Assembly (NCBI GenBank): GCA_015059715.1
Contig: SUZV01000002.1
Span: 102,596 to 166,595, forward strand
Direction: 5' to 3'
Origin: Rikenellaceae bacterium
GTDB taxonomy: Bacteria; Bacteroidota; Bacteroidia; Bacteroidales; Rikenellaceae
Length of the DNA: 64,000 bases
Part shown: positions 7,168 through 17,788 of the stretch, piece by piece
Layout: each line of letters opens with the position of its first letter
How positions within the stretch are numbered: the first letter of the stretch is position 1
Notes under the pieces: model-generated
Told to the model about the DNA's origin: nothing
Database searches by the model: none
The model's input: the letters and a program-made list of their open reading frames with translations, nothing else
Position numbers and translations under genes: made by a program

Positions 7168-8694
7168 TTATTTATACTCTATAAGTGACTTGCCTGTCAT
7201 CTCAGCAGGCTTCTCCAGACCCATAAGATCGAGAACCGTAGGTGCCACATCGGCCAAGATGCCATCCTTGACCTTAGCTACCCTATCCGACACTACAACG
7301 ATAGGCACAGGGTTAAGCGAGTGCGCTGGATTAGGTGTGCCATCTGCATTAAGGGCATTGTCAGCATTACCATGATCGGCAATCTGGACAACCTCGTAGC
7401 CATTAGCCTTAGCCGCCTCAACAACATCCTTGACACACTCATCGATGGTCTTGACAGCCTTCTCAATAGCCGAATATACGCCTGTATGTCCCACCATATC
7501 GCCATTTGCAAAGTTAAGACATATAAAGTCGTACTTCTGCTTACCAAGAGCCTCGACCAACCTATCCTTAACCTCGTAGGCTGACATCTCGGGCTGAAGG
7601 TCGTAGGTTGCCACCTTGGGCGATGCAACAAGGATACGATCCTCCTCGGCAAACTTATCCTCGCGACCGCCATTGAGGAAGAACGTTACGTGTGCGTACT
7701 TCTCAGTCTCGGCAATACGCAGCTGCTTGAGTCCCTGATTTGCAATATACTCACCAATAGTATTAGGCACATTCTCCTTGTCGAACAAGATGTGCAGACC
7801 CTCAAACTTAGCATCATAAGGGGTCATACAGCAGTAGTACAAAGGCATAGTATGCATACCCTCCTCAGCCATATCCTGCTGCGTAAGGACTATAGTAAGC
7901 TCCTTAGCACGGTCATTGCGATAGTTAAAGAAGATGACAACATCATTAGGCTTTATTGTACCTATGGCACGACCCTCGGCATCTACATTGACAATAGGCT
8001 TAACAAACTCGTCGGTGATACCCTCGTCATAAGATTCCTGCATAGCCTCGACCATATTTGTAGACTTCTTGCCAATGCCCAAAACGAGCTGGTCGTAGGC
8101 CTCCTTAATACGCTCCCAACGCTTATCGCGGTCCATAGCGTAGTAGCGGCCAATGATTGAGGCAATCTTGCCCGTAGATTTAGACATATGCTCCTCAAGA
8201 GCTTGGATGAAGCCCTTACCACTTCGAGGATCGGTATCGCGGCCATCCATAAAGCAGTGAACATAGGTGTTCTCGATACCGTAGTGCTTAGCGATGTCGC
8301 ACAACTTGAAGAGGTGGTCGAGTGATGAGTGAACGCCACCATCCGATACCAAGCCCATAAAGTGAACATTCACCCCACTCTGCTTAGCATACTCAAAGGC
8401 CTTGACAACCTCCTTATTTTCGAAGATAGAGTTGTCACGACAAGCGCGGTTAATCTTAACAAGGTCCTGGTACACAACGCGGCCAGCACCAATATTAAGG
8501 TGGCCAACCTCGGAGTTACCCATCTGGCCCTCAGGCAGACCTACATTCTCGCCATCGGTCTTAAGCTCGGCGTGAGGATAGGCCTTGGTCATAGCGTTAA
8601 TATACTCTGGATTAGTTGAGTAGATGACATCCGACTTGGTGTGGTCGCCATTGCCCCAACCATCGAGAATCATCAATAAAACCTTATTGCTCAT
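7168..8694 (-). CDS. gpmI: 2,3-bisphosphoglycerate-independent phosphoglycerate mutase
   Basis: Protein of 508 residues, the usual length of this enzyme, which interconverts 3- and 2-phosphoglycerate in glycolysis and gluconeogenesis in the cytoplasm using two metal ions. The N-terminus has the L-M-I-L-D-G-W-G motif (Asp11 metal ligand) and the catalytic serine motif M-G-N-S-E-V-G-H with Ser61. The second metal site is visible as A-D-H-G-N-A-D near residue 440. The ATG at 8694 starts directly at the conserved N-terminal strand. It lies on the same strand as alaS upstream, 190 bp apart; no promoter of the usual type was found in that gap, so co-transcription with alaS is possible. Confidence 0.97.
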   Translation of the reverse strand: MSNKVLLMILDGWGNGDHTKSDVIYSTNPEYINAMTKAYPHAELKTDGENVGLPEGQMGNSEVGHLNIGAGRVVYQDLVKINRACRDNSIFENKEVVKAFEYAKQSGVNVHFMGLVSDGGVHSSLDHLFKLCDIAKHYGIENTYVHCFMDGRDTDPRSGKGFIQALEEHMSKSTGKIASIIGRYYAMDRDKRWERIKEAYDQLVLGIGKKSTNMVEAMQESYDEGITDEFVKPIVNVDAEGRAIGTIKPNDVVIFFNYRNDRAKELTIVLTQQDMAEEGMHTMPLYYCCMTPYDAKFEGLHILFDKENVPNTIGEYIANQGLKQLRIAETEKYAHVTFFLNGGREDKFAEEDRILVASPKVATYDLQPEMSAYEVKDRLVEALGKQKYDFICLNFANGDMVGHTGVYSAIEKAVKTIDECVKDVVEAAKANGYEVVQIADHGNADNALNADGTPNPAHSLNPVPIVVVSDRVAKVKDGILADVAPTVLDLMGLEKPAEMTGKSLIEYK

Positions 8695-8884
8695 AATATT
8701 ATCTCCTTAATTTTTAATTACTAAAAGTATTTCGTCATAGCAGGGCTCTATTTCGGCATCTTCTGAATCTATTCTGAATATTACATCTTTGCATTGTTTG
8801 CATACTCATAATAGTATACAACATACTCAAAATACTCTTCAAAAATCAGCTCAACATAAGTTTATCGCCTTGCTACCTTAAAAA

Positions 8885-11500
8885 TTACTTCACATTACTA
8901 AGAATCATATCCACAGCCTTGTCTACAGCAGCCTGTAGGCCCTCTGGGTTCTTGCCACCAGCAGTTGCATAGTGCTTTTGACCGCCACCGCCACCATTCA
9001 TCAGCTTGGCAGCCTCGCGAACTACAGCACCAGCATCTACACCCATGGCTACGATATCATCCGAGAGCATAATGTTGAGTGTGGGCTTACCATCGAAGAG
9101 GTTGCCTACAACCATAACTAAACGCTCGGTGATGCGCTGGCGCAAAGCAAATGCCAAATCCTTCATCACCTCGGGGGTATTTGTCGAAGTGTGCGAGATA
9201 AGGGTGACACCGCTGCGAAAAGGTGTGTTCTTAGCAAGACTGTCGGCCAGCTGTGCAACCTTCTCCTTGCGCATATCTGCAACCTCGCGACCCAAGGTCT
9301 CGTTAGACTCGATTATCTTCTCGATAGCCTGCACAACCTTAGGATTATGCACCATCTGCTCAAGCGACGAAATCATATCCTGTGCCGAGTATATCATAGC
9401 CTCGGCAGCCTCGCCTGTAACGGCCTCGATACGGCGTACACCTGCCGAGATAGCACTTTCTGAGATAATCTTAAAGAATCCGATAGTTCCTGTTGCCGAG
9501 GTGTGTGTACCTCCACAGAGCTCTGTTGAAGGACCGAAGTTTACGATACGCACCTTGTCGCTATACTTCTCGCCAAAGAGCATAATGGCACCTGCGGCCT
9601 GTGCCTCCTCCATAGTAGCCTCGCGGTTCTCGACCAGAGGATAGTTCTTACGTATCAACTTATTTACCAAACGCTCCACCTCGCGAAGCTCATCAGCAGT
9701 GACCTTCTGGAAGTGAGAGAAGTCGAAGCGTAAGCCCATAGGGCCTACCATAGAGCCCTTCTGCTCGACGTGTGAGCCGAGGACGGTACGCAGAGCGTAG
9801 TCTACAAGGTGGGTAGCGGTATGGTTGTTTGCGGCCTTCTGGCGAGCATCCTCGTTTACCACTGCGCGGAATGTAGCCTCTGTGTTCTCCGGAAGCTGCT
9901 TTACGATGTGGATGATAAGGCCATTCTCCTTATCCGTAGCCACGATATCTATCTTCTCGTTAGCACTCTCAATGTAGCCAATGTCGCCAATCTGGCCACC
10001 CGAGTTGCCATAGAATGGTGTGTGGTCAAATACGAGCTGATAGGTAGTCTGGTTCTTGCTCTTGACACGACGATAGCGAGCAATACGCACCTCTGAGGTG
10101 AGGTTGTCGTAGCCGATAAACTTGCTCTCGTCGATAGGCATAATCTCCTGCCAGTCGTCGATATCCTGTGATGCGGCATTGCGAGAACGCTCCTTCTGCT
10201 GCTGAAGCTCCTTCTCGAACTCCTCGATGTCGATTTCAACACCCTGCTCCTTGGCGATAAGCTCCGTAAGGTCGATAGGGAAGCCGTATGTATCGTACAG
10301 TACGAAAGCATCCTTGCCAGATATTTTGCCACCTAACGACTTCTTAATCACACCATCGAGGAGGTTGATACCTGTTGCGAGGGTGCGGAGGAATGATGCC
10401 TCCTCCTCCTCGATAACACGCTCGATGAGTGACTGCTGTGCCACAAGCTCGGGGAACTGGTGTCCTAACTGCTTAACAAGGCCGTCGACAAGCTTGCAGA
10501 TAAATGGCTCGGTAAAGCCGAGGTATGTATAGCCATAACGCACAGCACGACGAAGGATGCGTCGGATAACGTAACCAGCCTTAGCATTTGCTGGTAGCTG
10601 ACCATCGGCAATAGAGAACGATATGGCGCGTAGGTGGTCGGCGATAACACGCATAGCGATATCGCACTTCTCGTTCTTGCCATACTCTTTGCCAGAGAGG
10701 GCTGCTATGCGCGAAATTGTAGGCTGGAATACATCGGTGTCGTAGTTTGACTTCTTGCCCTGAAGAATCATACATAGACGCTCAAAGCCCATACCTGTAT
10801 CTACGTTCTTGGCAGGCAGTGGCTCCAATGAACCATTAGCCTTGCGATTAAACTGCATAAATACGAGGTTCCAAATCTCAATAACCTGTGGGTGGCTCAT
10901 ATTTACCATCTCGCGACCGGGAATCTTAGCTACCTCCTCGGCATCGCGCAAGTCGAAGTGAATCTCGCTACAAGGACCGCAGGGGCCTGTCTCGCCCATC
11001 TCCCAGAAGTTATCCTTCTTGTTGCCACGAATGATGTGGTCCTCGGGGAGGAACTGTCGCCAGTAGTCGTATGCCTCCTGATCGAAGGCTACGCCATCCT
11101 CTTCGCTACCCTCGAATACCGTAGCATACATGCGGCTCTTGTCGAGTTTATACACCTCGGTAAGTAGCTCCCAGGCCCATTCGATAGCCTCCTTCTTGAA
11201 GTAGTCGCCATATGACCAGTTGCCGAGCATCTCGAACATGGTGTGGTGATAGGTGTCGTGGCCCACCTCTTCAAGGTCGTTGTGCTTACCCGATACGCGA
11301 AGACACTTCTGGGTGTCTGCCACGCGAGGCCACTTGCGAGGTGTGTTGCCAAGGAAGATATCCTTGAACTGATTCATACCAGCATTTGTAAACATCAACG
11401 TAGGGTCATTTTTAACGACCATAGGAGCCGAGGGTACTATCTCGTGCTGCTTCGTTCTGAAAAATTCCAAGAACGCTTCTCTTACTTTATTTGATTCCAT
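8885..11500 (-). CDS. alaS: Alanyl-tRNA synthetase
   Basis: Protein of 871 residues, close to the family norm. It charges tRNA-Ala with alanine and clears mischarged Ser/Gly. Residues 1-~440 form the class II catalytic core and tRNA recognition domain (R-E-A-F-L-E-F-F at the start, F-T-N-A-G-M-N-Q-F near 40). The editing domain shows the zinc ligands H-T-A-T-H near residue 560 and C-G-G-T-H near 661. The C-terminal DHHA1 domain ends with a glycine-rich G-G-G-G-G-Q segment near 838. A tRNA-Ala gene lies 1.8 kb downstream on the same strand, beyond gpmI, which may be chance. A candidate minus-strand -7 element TAAATTTG (11545-11538) lies upstream. Confidence 0.98.
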   Translation of the reverse strand: MESNKVREAFLEFFRTKQHEIVPSAPMVVKNDPTLMFTNAGMNQFKDIFLGNTPRKWPRVADTQKCLRVSGKHNDLEEVGHDTYHHTMFEMLGNWSYGDYFKKEAIEWAWELLTEVYKLDKSRMYATVFEGSEEDGVAFDQEAYDYWRQFLPEDHIIRGNKKDNFWEMGETGPCGPCSEIHFDLRDAEEVAKIPGREMVNMSHPQVIEIWNLVFMQFNRKANGSLEPLPAKNVDTGMGFERLCMILQGKKSNYDTDVFQPTISRIAALSGKEYGKNEKCDIAMRVIADHLRAISFSIADGQLPANAKAGYVIRRILRRAVRYGYTYLGFTEPFICKLVDGLVKQLGHQFPELVAQQSLIERVIEEEEASFLRTLATGINLLDGVIKKSLGGKISGKDAFVLYDTYGFPIDLTELIAKEQGVEIDIEEFEKELQQQKERSRNAASQDIDDWQEIMPIDESKFIGYDNLTSEVRIARYRRVKSKNQTTYQLVFDHTPFYGNSGGQIGDIGYIESANEKIDIVATDKENGLIIHIVKQLPENTEATFRAVVNEDARQKAANNHTATHLVDYALRTVLGSHVEQKGSMVGPMGLRFDFSHFQKVTADELREVERLVNKLIRKNYPLVENREATMEEAQAAGAIMLFGEKYSDKVRIVNFGPSTELCGGTHTSATGTIGFFKIISESAISAGVRRIEAVTGEAAEAMIYSAQDMISSLEQMVHNPKVVQAIEKIIESNETLGREVADMRKEKVAQLADSLAKNTPFRSGVTLISHTSTNTPEVMKDLAFALRQRITERLVMVVGNLFDGKPTLNIMLSDDIVAMGVDAGAVVREAAKLMNGGGGGQKHYATAGGKNPEGLQAAVDKAVDMILSNVK

Positions 11501-11534
11501 ATCTGTAATTTATATTTGTATTCATTTTTTAAGC

Positions 11535-11565
11535 TTGCAAATTTACATAATTTAAATTAATTTTG
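11535..11565 (+). promoter_or_regulatory. Promoter for the M23 peptidase genes
   Basis: TTG (11535-11537), 20-bp spacer, TAATTTTG (11558-11565), matching the Bacteroidota TTTG/TAnnTTTG pattern, 41 bp before the start at 11607. It lies in the short divergent gap with alaS and overlaps a minus-strand TAAATTTG. Confidence 0.65.
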
Positions 11566-11606
11566 CATCGTTATAAGGGATATTTTTAATATTTTTTACT
11601 ATATTA

Positions 11607-12548
11607 ATGGGTAACGTCGTAAATGGTAACAAACAAGGGTGGCTGAAAAGCTGGCCAAAGAACTCTCGTCTTGCGCTAAGGCTGTTTGTGGCGTTGGTTA
11701 TTGCGGCCCTTAGCAATATGCTGATATCCATATGGTTTGATACCCCAAAGATGGCGAGCATACGACGCGACAATCAGCGTCTAAGGTCGGAATATAATAT
11801 TTTGCAGGGTAAAATTATCTCGGCAGAGCATCTGCTTGCCGATATAAAGCACCGCGACCAATTTGTCTATCGCCCACTGCTTGGTATCGACACGCTGAAC
11901 ATACCGCAGGTATACTCCGAGTATAACGACTCAAAATATATCTCTTTAGAGGGTAACGACTATAGCGAGGATATTATCGATGGGTGGAAGAGTCTTGACA
12001 GGCTCACTCGCTCGATATACTACGCTTCGCTATCGCTTGACGATACGCAGGATATGGCAGAAAACAAGGAGGAGTTCTCTACCGTTATACCGGCAATATG
12101 GCCCATCGACCGCACAAAGCTAAAGAATGTAAGTAGTCTATACGGTATGCGCGTACATCCGCGCTATGGCTACTGGAAGATGCATGAAGGCATCGACCTC
12201 TCGGCACCAAAGGGGACCCCGGTATATGCTACAGGTAATGCTGTGGTGCAACGCTCGTCGTGGCAGCCAGGTTACGGACAGCTTATCGAGCTAAATCATG
12301 GCTTTGGTTATAAGACGCGCTACGGACACCTCTCTAAGCGATATGTGTCACCTGGAGATAGCGTGACACGCGGACAGGTAATCGGCGAGGTGGGTAATAC
12401 GGGTGTGTCGTCAGGCTCGCACCTACACTACGAGGTGCGCTTTAGGGATAAGACCGTAAACCCAATCCACTACTTTAATAAGGATATGTCGCCTGAGGCG
12501 TATATGGACCTTATGAATCAACTTGATAAGTCGATGCAAAACAACTGA
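11607..12548 (+). CDS. Membrane-anchored M23 family metallopeptidase (first of pair)
   Basis: Protein of 313 residues. A short cytoplasmic tail is followed by one membrane segment at ~24-44, a region likely to form a coiled coil (residues 50-75), and a C-terminal peptidase M23 (LytM/NlpD-type) domain. Zinc motifs are present: H-E-G-I-D (His193, Asp197) and H-L-H-Y-E near 272-276. The domain would sit in the periplasm and cut or bind peptidoglycan cross-bridges; as the ligands are intact, an active enzyme is more likely than a dead activator. The next gene starts 4 bp after the stop and encodes a homologue with the same layout, so the two are one operon and may act together in cell division or cell separation (inference). 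Confidence 0.9.
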   Translation: MGNVVNGNKQGWLKSWPKNSRLALRLFVALVIAALSNMLISIWFDTPKMASIRRDNQRLRSEYNILQGKIISAEHLLADIKHRDQFVYRPLLGIDTLNIPQVYSEYNDSKYISLEGNDYSEDIIDGWKSLDRLTRSIYYASLSLDDTQDMAENKEEFSTVIPAIWPIDRTKLKNVSSLYGMRVHPRYGYWKMHEGIDLSAPKGTPVYATGNAVVQRSSWQPGYGQLIELNHGFGYKTRYGHLSKRYVSPGDSVTRGQVIGEVGNTGVSSGSHLHYEVRFRDKTVNPIHYFNKDMSPEAYMDLMNQLDKSMQNN

Positions 12549-12552
12549 TTTA

Positions 12553-13497
12553 ATGGCAAATAATGAGAATATATCAAGCAAGCGTGTAGCTGTGCGTCAG
12601 CGCATAATGCCATACATCATTAGAGCATTGGTATGGGTAGGCATGGTGGTACTATGGTGGGTGATATTGGCCTTTACGGTAGATATGCCTGCCGAGTATA
12701 AGCTGCGTCACTCTACGGATGAGTTACGTCAACAATATGAGATAATGTCTGAGCGTTACGACTCGCTCAGTGGGGTTTTGGAGAATGTGGTGAGGCGTGA
12801 TGAGAATGTATTTCGCAAGCTGTTTGAATCTAATCCCTACGACCTTAGTGCCGACCTTGACAAGGAGCGTTTGGAGTTGTATGAGCAGATTGTAGGCCAG
12901 AGTAATGATAATCTATCGGAGATACTTGCGGAGCGTATGGAGCGTGCCTCGAAACTCGAAGGGGATATTGAAGAGGCGCATGAGGACCTTAGATATGCTA
13001 TCTCAAGTAATGCCATCTCTATCGATTGTGTGCCTGCTATTCAGCCTGTTAACAATAGGCAGCTAACATTGCTTGCAGCTGGCAAGAAGCCCCTTATCAA
13101 CCCCTTTCACCGCACCATGAGAGAGCATCACGGTGTCGACTATTTAGTGCCCGAGGGTACGGCCGTATTTGCTACGGCAGATGGCGTGGTTAAGTCGCTC
13201 TCGGAGAAGAATACGTCGCATGGCAAGGCTGTGACCATAAGTCATGGTAATGGCTATGAGACATCGTACAGCCACCTGCTCGATATACGTGTTAAGAAGG
13301 GACAAAAGGTCAAGCGTGGTGATATCATCGCCTTGTCGGGTAATAGTGGATTATCATTTGCGCCACACCTTCACTACGAGGTTATCTATAACGATACGCG
13401 CGTTGACCCGGTACACTACTTCTTTCTTGAGCTAACTCCCGAGGAGTATCAAAGAATCATACGCATTGCCCTATCAAGCATGCAGTCATTTGACTAA
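12553..13497 (+). CDS. Membrane-anchored M23 family metallopeptidase (second of pair)
   Basis: Protein of 314 residues from the ATG at 12553; an in-frame start at 12523 would overlap the upstream gene and adds residues that do not look conserved. Layout: a basic N-terminus, a membrane segment at ~18-40 rich in Trp/Val, a heptad-like helical region (~45-150), and an M23 domain with H-H-G-V-D near 191 and H-L-H-Y-E near 271. A glycine/serine segment S-E-K-N-T-S-H-G-K replaces the usual short turn. It shares domain order with the upstream gene but the helical part has diverged. Likely periplasmic peptidoglycan hydrolase or regulator of one. Confidence 0.9.
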   Translation: MANNENISSKRVAVRQRIMPYIIRALVWVGMVVLWWVILAFTVDMPAEYKLRHSTDELRQQYEIMSERYDSLSGVLENVVRRDENVFRKLFESNPYDLSADLDKERLELYEQIVGQSNDNLSEILAERMERASKLEGDIEEAHEDLRYAISSNAISIDCVPAIQPVNNRQLTLLAAGKKPLINPFHRTMREHHGVDYLVPEGTAVFATADGVVKSLSEKNTSHGKAVTISHGNGYETSYSHLLDIRVKKGQKVKRGDIIALSGNSGLSFAPHLHYEVIYNDTRVDPVHYFFLELTPEEYQRIIRIALSSMQSFD

Positions 13498-13526
13498 TCT
13501 ACAGCAGTTGTTAACAGATAATTAAT

Positions 13527-14090
13527 ATGGCCGAGATAAAGCTGATTCTACTCGACTTCGATGGTACTCTCGTCGATACTCGCGATGCCAATGCCTATGC
13601 ATATATTAAGACTTTGAGCGAGGTTGGGATTGCTATAAGCAAAGAGGAGTATCTTGAGAAGTACTTCGGTGTTCGTTGTATGGAGTTTCTTAGGATGGTG
13701 GGCGTTGCTGATAGTGCCGAGATAGATAGGTTGCGCCGCCGAAAGGTCGAGTTATATCCCAACTATTTCGATAATGTGCGACTCAATACCGCTCTATGGC
13801 AATGGTGCAAAATGATGCGTAGTATGGGTGCAAAGGTGTGGATAGTGTCTACAGGTCACATAGATAACATTCGAAATGTAATGCGGTACTTGAGGTTGGA
13901 TAATGAGGTGGATGGCATCATTAGTGGCGACGATGTGTCGAGGCCTAAGCCCTATCCCGATTGCTTTATCAAGGCTATGCAGATAGAGGGCGTGTCGCCC
14001 GAGGAGACGATAATCTTCGAGGATTCACACGTGGGTATTGCAGCCGCCAAGAGTAGCGGAGCTGCCTATGTCAGAATAACCGATTTTTAA
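13527..14090 (+). CDS. HAD family hydrolase (subfamily IA)
   Basis: Protein of 187 residues with all HAD motifs: D-F-D-G-T-L-V-D (Asp10 nucleophile, Asp12 acid), the Ser/Thr motif V-S-T-G-H near 109, Lys in S-R-P-K-P near 133 and F-E-D-S-H-V-G near 160. A small helical cap lies between motifs I and II, as in phosphoglycolate phosphatase or beta-phosphoglucomutase relatives. Cytoplasmic phosphatase or mutase; substrate cannot be told from sequence. It follows the M23 pair by 29 bp and may be in the same transcript. Confidence 0.85.
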   Translation: MAEIKLILLDFDGTLVDTRDANAYAYIKTLSEVGIAISKEEYLEKYFGVRCMEFLRMVGVADSAEIDRLRRRKVELYPNYFDNVRLNTALWQWCKMMRSMGAKVWIVSTGHIDNIRNVMRYLRLDNEVDGIISGDDVSRPKPYPDCFIKAMQIEGVSPEETIIFEDSHVGIAAAKSSGAAYVRITDF

Positions 14091-14199
14091 TATTAATAGC
14101 GGTTATGCGTGGCGTTGGTTATTAAAAAATGGGTATAACAAGGGTATTTTTGGAAATATCGTATATTTTTTCTATTTTTAACCAACGAAACGGATAATT

Positions 14200-14925
14200 A
14201 TGAGAAGATTTTTAATTGCTATAATTACGCTATGTTGCGCTGTCGAGCTTAGTGCGCAGGAGGTAGTGGTTGTCGAGAGTATAGAGTGTAAACCTATTAA
14301 GGAGTCGCTGTCAAGCTTTACTGCAATAGAGGTAGATGCTCCTATACTGCTAACTCTTAACAAGTTGCCTGATGGCGAGTCGCCATATATCATATATGAC
14401 ACTAAGGGGTGTTATACCTCTAAGTTTACATTTGACGTAGATAGCAAGAGTGGGATGCTTAGAATATCGGAGCGTAGCGACTCGAAGCGAGAAAGTGTAA
14501 CAGAGGTGAGCGTTTTCTTTGCTGAGCTTACAGATATGCACATCGCCAAGGCAAATGTCACTATAAATGGAGTGCTTGACTCGCAGCTGCTCGATATATA
14601 TGTATCAAACGATGCTAACCTTAAGGCCGAAATAGATGTTCTTGACCTTATGATTGTCATCTCGGGAAAGAGTCGAATTGAGCTGTCGGGAGTGACGCGC
14701 TATCAGACTGCCGATATCTCGACAGCCGAGTATGACGCATCGAAATTGGAGAGCGTATCGACCATTGCCGAGGCCTCGCACAATGCTATTGTCAGAGTTG
14801 ACGCTACGGAGCGTCTTGAGGCGAGGACATCCACAGGTGGTAAGATATACTATCGCTCGCAGCCCGTCATTCTTCGTAGCGAGATGACCCTATTCGGTGG
14901 TGAGATAATGAGGCTAAAACAATAG
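14200..14925 (+). CDS. Secreted GIN-domain (DUF2807) protein
   Basis: Protein of 241 residues with a Sec signal peptide (hydrophobic I-A-I-I-T-L-C-C-A-V, cleavage after S-A-Q). The rest alternates short beta strands with many Asp, Ser and Thr, as in the putative autotransporter adhesin head GIN domain (DUF2807): F-T-A-I-E-V-D-A-P near the start, then stacked strands such as V-S-N-D-A-N-L-K-A-E and I-S-G-K-S-R-I-E-L-S-G. The beta-helix fold is known for the family; its role is not. Expected in periplasm or on the surface. The gene ends 25 bp before addB. Confidence 0.75.
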   Translation: MRRFLIAIITLCCAVELSAQEVVVVESIECKPIKESLSSFTAIEVDAPILLTLNKLPDGESPYIIYDTKGCYTSKFTFDVDSKSGMLRISERSDSKRESVTEVSVFFAELTDMHIAKANVTINGVLDSQLLDIYVSNDANLKAEIDVLDLMIVISGKSRIELSGVTRYQTADISTAEYDASKLESVSTIAEASHNAIVRVDATERLEARTSTGGKIYYRSQPVILRSEMTLFGGEIMRLKQ

Positions 14926-14950
14926 AACAGACCAAAATATAGACCCAACA

Positions 14951-17788
14951 ATGACCTCTTTCCTTCAGGAGCTAGCACAAAGGCTCCTAAATCGTCATTC
15001 TAACGACCTGTCGCATCTTGTTGTGATGTTTCCCTCGCTGCGTGCCAGGACATTCTTCAACGATGCGATATCGAATATCGTCGACACTCCCGTATGGCAA
15101 CCATCGTGGTCGTCGATAGACGAGGTGATGGAGCGTGGCTCGAAACTCAAGCGAGGTGAGCGTATTCGTCTAATTAGCGAGCTCTACTCGATATATGTTA
15201 AGTACCACCCCTCGGAGACCTTCGATAAGTTCTACTTCTGGGGCGATATGCTAATCTCGGACTTCGATATGATTGATAAGTATCTCATCGATGCTGATAG
15301 ACTGTTGCGCAATATCGAAGATATCAAGGAGATAGAGGCCGACGTATCGTACTTGACCCCCGAGCAGGAGCGCGTAATAATGAGCTTCTGGAGCAGCATA
15401 GGACCTAAGGAGAGTCTAAGTGAGCAGAAGTACTACTTTCTAAAGGTGTGGAGGTCACTACCCCACATCTATAAGGAGTATCGCCAGCGGCTACTATCGC
15501 TTGGTATTGCCTACCCTGGAATGATATATCGCATTACGGCAGAGCGCATCATGCGAGGCGAAGATATCGAACTTGAGGATAAGCGATATGTATTAGCAGG
15601 TTTCAATGCTCTATCCGAGAGTGAGAAGATTTTGTTTAAGTATCTGTCAACCAGGGAGCAAGGTGCAGAGTTCTATTGGGACTACGACAACTACTATGTT
15701 GACAACAGTAACCATGAGGCAGGACTATTTCTTCGTAATAATATAAGGGTATATCCCGCAACGGAGCATATCACAAGTGACAACTTTACATCGGTTAAAA
15801 AGAGTCTGCGCACTACGGCCTGTGTGTCGAATGTTGTACAGGTCAAGCACATAGCCGAGATATTGTCTTCGATACCTGCCGAGGAGCTTGATAAACGTAC
15901 CGCAATAGTGCTTACGGATGAGAATATGCTTATACCGTTGCTACACTCGCTACCCGAGACGGTAAAGAGTGTAAATGTGACTATGGGATATCCTCTCAAG
16001 TGTACCCTGGCATACACTCTCCTTGAGCGTATTATCTCGCTACAGCAGCATAGTCGCGACAAGGATGGTAAAACGCTATATTATCACGCCGATGTCACAG
16101 GATTGCTGTCACACCCATACATTGTTGATAACTACAAGGAAAGGGCGGCAGAGCTAACCTCACACATCACGTCAAATAGGATTACATCGGTAGAGTCGAC
16201 ACTGTTTGCTAACGACAGCCTATTTAGCACGATGTTCGGACGCAAGTGTGCCGATTGGTGCGAGCTTTGGCACTATGCCGAGGCGGTTATGACCGAGCTA
16301 CTCGATACGATGCTGGGGGCTGAGAGTAGGCAGCGTGAGTATCTTAGGATAACCATTGAGGAGCTTCGTAAAACGGTACTCTCGATTGAAAGCTGCAAAA
16401 TAGAACCACCTATATCCGTCGATATATTTGTGTCGCTCCTACGTCGTCATATTCAGACGCTTACCATCCCATTTGAAGGTGAGCCAATAGAGGGTATTCA
16501 GATTATGGGTATCCTGGAGACGCGAAACATAGACTTTCGGAATGTCATCATCCTTTCGATGACCGATGCCAACTTCCCAGGTGATCGCACCGAGCAGCCA
16601 TCGTTTATACCCTACAGCCTTCGTTTTGCCTATGGCATGCCTACGCCCGAGCAGCATGAGGCGATGTATGCCTACTACTTCTATCGCCTTATCCAGCGTG
16701 CCGAGCGCGTAGAGATGCTCTACTGCTCTAAGGCCGATGAGAAGAGTACGGGAGAGCCAAGTAGATATATCCATCAGCTTGAGTATGAGTCGCCATACGA
16801 GATTTCGCGACGCGCCATAGGTGTCGACCTTGGACTTAGCGAGATAAAGCCTATAGTTGTCGAGAAGAGTGAGGAGGTTATGCAGAAGCTTAGGCGTTAC
16901 ACTACGCCTGAGAGTGGTTATAGCCTATCGCCTACCGCTCTATTTAGGTATATAGAGTGTCCATTGAAGTTCTATCTGGCCTCGATTGCCCATATCAAGA
17001 CCCCTGACGAGGTGGCCGACACGATAGATGCCCTAACGTTTGGTAATATCCTCCACGAAACGATGCAGGATATGTACGAAGAGCTCGTTGGCGACTGTAA
17101 TCCGCAGGTAAAGATTGAGGCGATGCAGAAGAAGGATATAGTTGAGAGGGCCGTAGACAGGAGTATAAGCCGCTTGTTGGGTAACGACTCTGTGGGCGAT
17201 TTCTCGGGCGACACGCTCCTTGTGCGCGATATTATCGTGCGATATATCCACTCGGGCATACTGCGTTATGACCTATCAAGGAAGGGATACTCTATTGCGG
17301 GTCTTGAGGATGATGTGGAGTGTCAATACCCTATATCAAATGGACAAACGGTCAATATCTCGGGACGTGCAGATAGAATAGACAGATTGTCGGATGGTGT
17401 ACTTCAAGTTATTGACTACAAGAGTGGTAATAAGCCTCACTTGGAGTATAATGGCATATCGTCATTATTTCGTGGTAGACCCATAGAGCGCGTATCTAAT
17501 ATATTTCAAACGCTACTCTACTCGATGATGCTGCGTCGCACAGAGGGTGTCGATGTAAAACCATCGCTCTACTACGCCTCAAAGATGCTCTCCGAGGAGT
17601 ACTCTCCGCTACTTGTGGACCTTGCTACGGGCTCTAAAATTGAGCTATATAGCGAGGTGTGTGATGAGTTTGAGAGTGAGCTCGGTGCAGCACTTGAGGA
17701 GCTCTTCGATGTGGCCAAGCCATTCGAGCAGATTGAGGATGCCGAGGCCTGCAAATATTGTGATTATAAAAAGATTTGTAGACGATGA
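14951..17788 (+). CDS. addB: AddB-like PD-(D/E)XK nuclease / inactivated helicase subunit
   Basis: Protein of 945 residues. The C-terminal third is a RecB-type PD-(D/E)XK nuclease with the motif V-I-D-Y-K-S-G near residue 820. Four cysteines that would hold a 4Fe-4S cluster are visible: one in I-E-C-P-L-K-F-Y near 670 and three at the end (Cys934, Cys937, Cys943). The N-terminal part is helicase-like but lacks a clear Walker A, as is typical of AddB. It works with AddA to resect double-strand breaks for RecA loading. The stop overlaps the addA start (ATGA), which supports translational coupling and a 1:1 complex. Confidence 0.88.
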   Translation: MTSFLQELAQRLLNRHSNDLSHLVVMFPSLRARTFFNDAISNIVDTPVWQPSWSSIDEVMERGSKLKRGERIRLISELYSIYVKYHPSETFDKFYFWGDMLISDFDMIDKYLIDADRLLRNIEDIKEIEADVSYLTPEQERVIMSFWSSIGPKESLSEQKYYFLKVWRSLPHIYKEYRQRLLSLGIAYPGMIYRITAERIMRGEDIELEDKRYVLAGFNALSESEKILFKYLSTREQGAEFYWDYDNYYVDNSNHEAGLFLRNNIRVYPATEHITSDNFTSVKKSLRTTACVSNVVQVKHIAEILSSIPAEELDKRTAIVLTDENMLIPLLHSLPETVKSVNVTMGYPLKCTLAYTLLERIISLQQHSRDKDGKTLYYHADVTGLLSHPYIVDNYKERAAELTSHITSNRITSVESTLFANDSLFSTMFGRKCADWCELWHYAEAVMTELLDTMLGAESRQREYLRITIEELRKTVLSIESCKIEPPISVDIFVSLLRRHIQTLTIPFEGEPIEGIQIMGILETRNIDFRNVIILSMTDANFPGDRTEQPSFIPYSLRFAYGMPTPEQHEAMYAYYFYRLIQRAERVEMLYCSKADEKSTGEPSRYIHQLEYESPYEISRRAIGVDLGLSEIKPIVVEKSEEVMQKLRRYTTPESGYSLSPTALFRYIECPLKFYLASIAHIKTPDEVADTIDALTFGNILHETMQDMYEELVGDCNPQVKIEAMQKKDIVERAVDRSISRLLGNDSVGDFSGDTLLVRDIIVRYIHSGILRYDLSRKGYSIAGLEDDVECQYPISNGQTVNISGRADRIDRLSDGVLQVIDYKSGNKPHLEYNGISSLFRGRPIERVSNIFQTLLYSMMLRRTEGVDVKPSLYYASKMLSEEYSPLLVDLATGSKIELYSEVCDEFESELGAALEELFDVAKPFEQIEDAEACKYCDYKKICRR

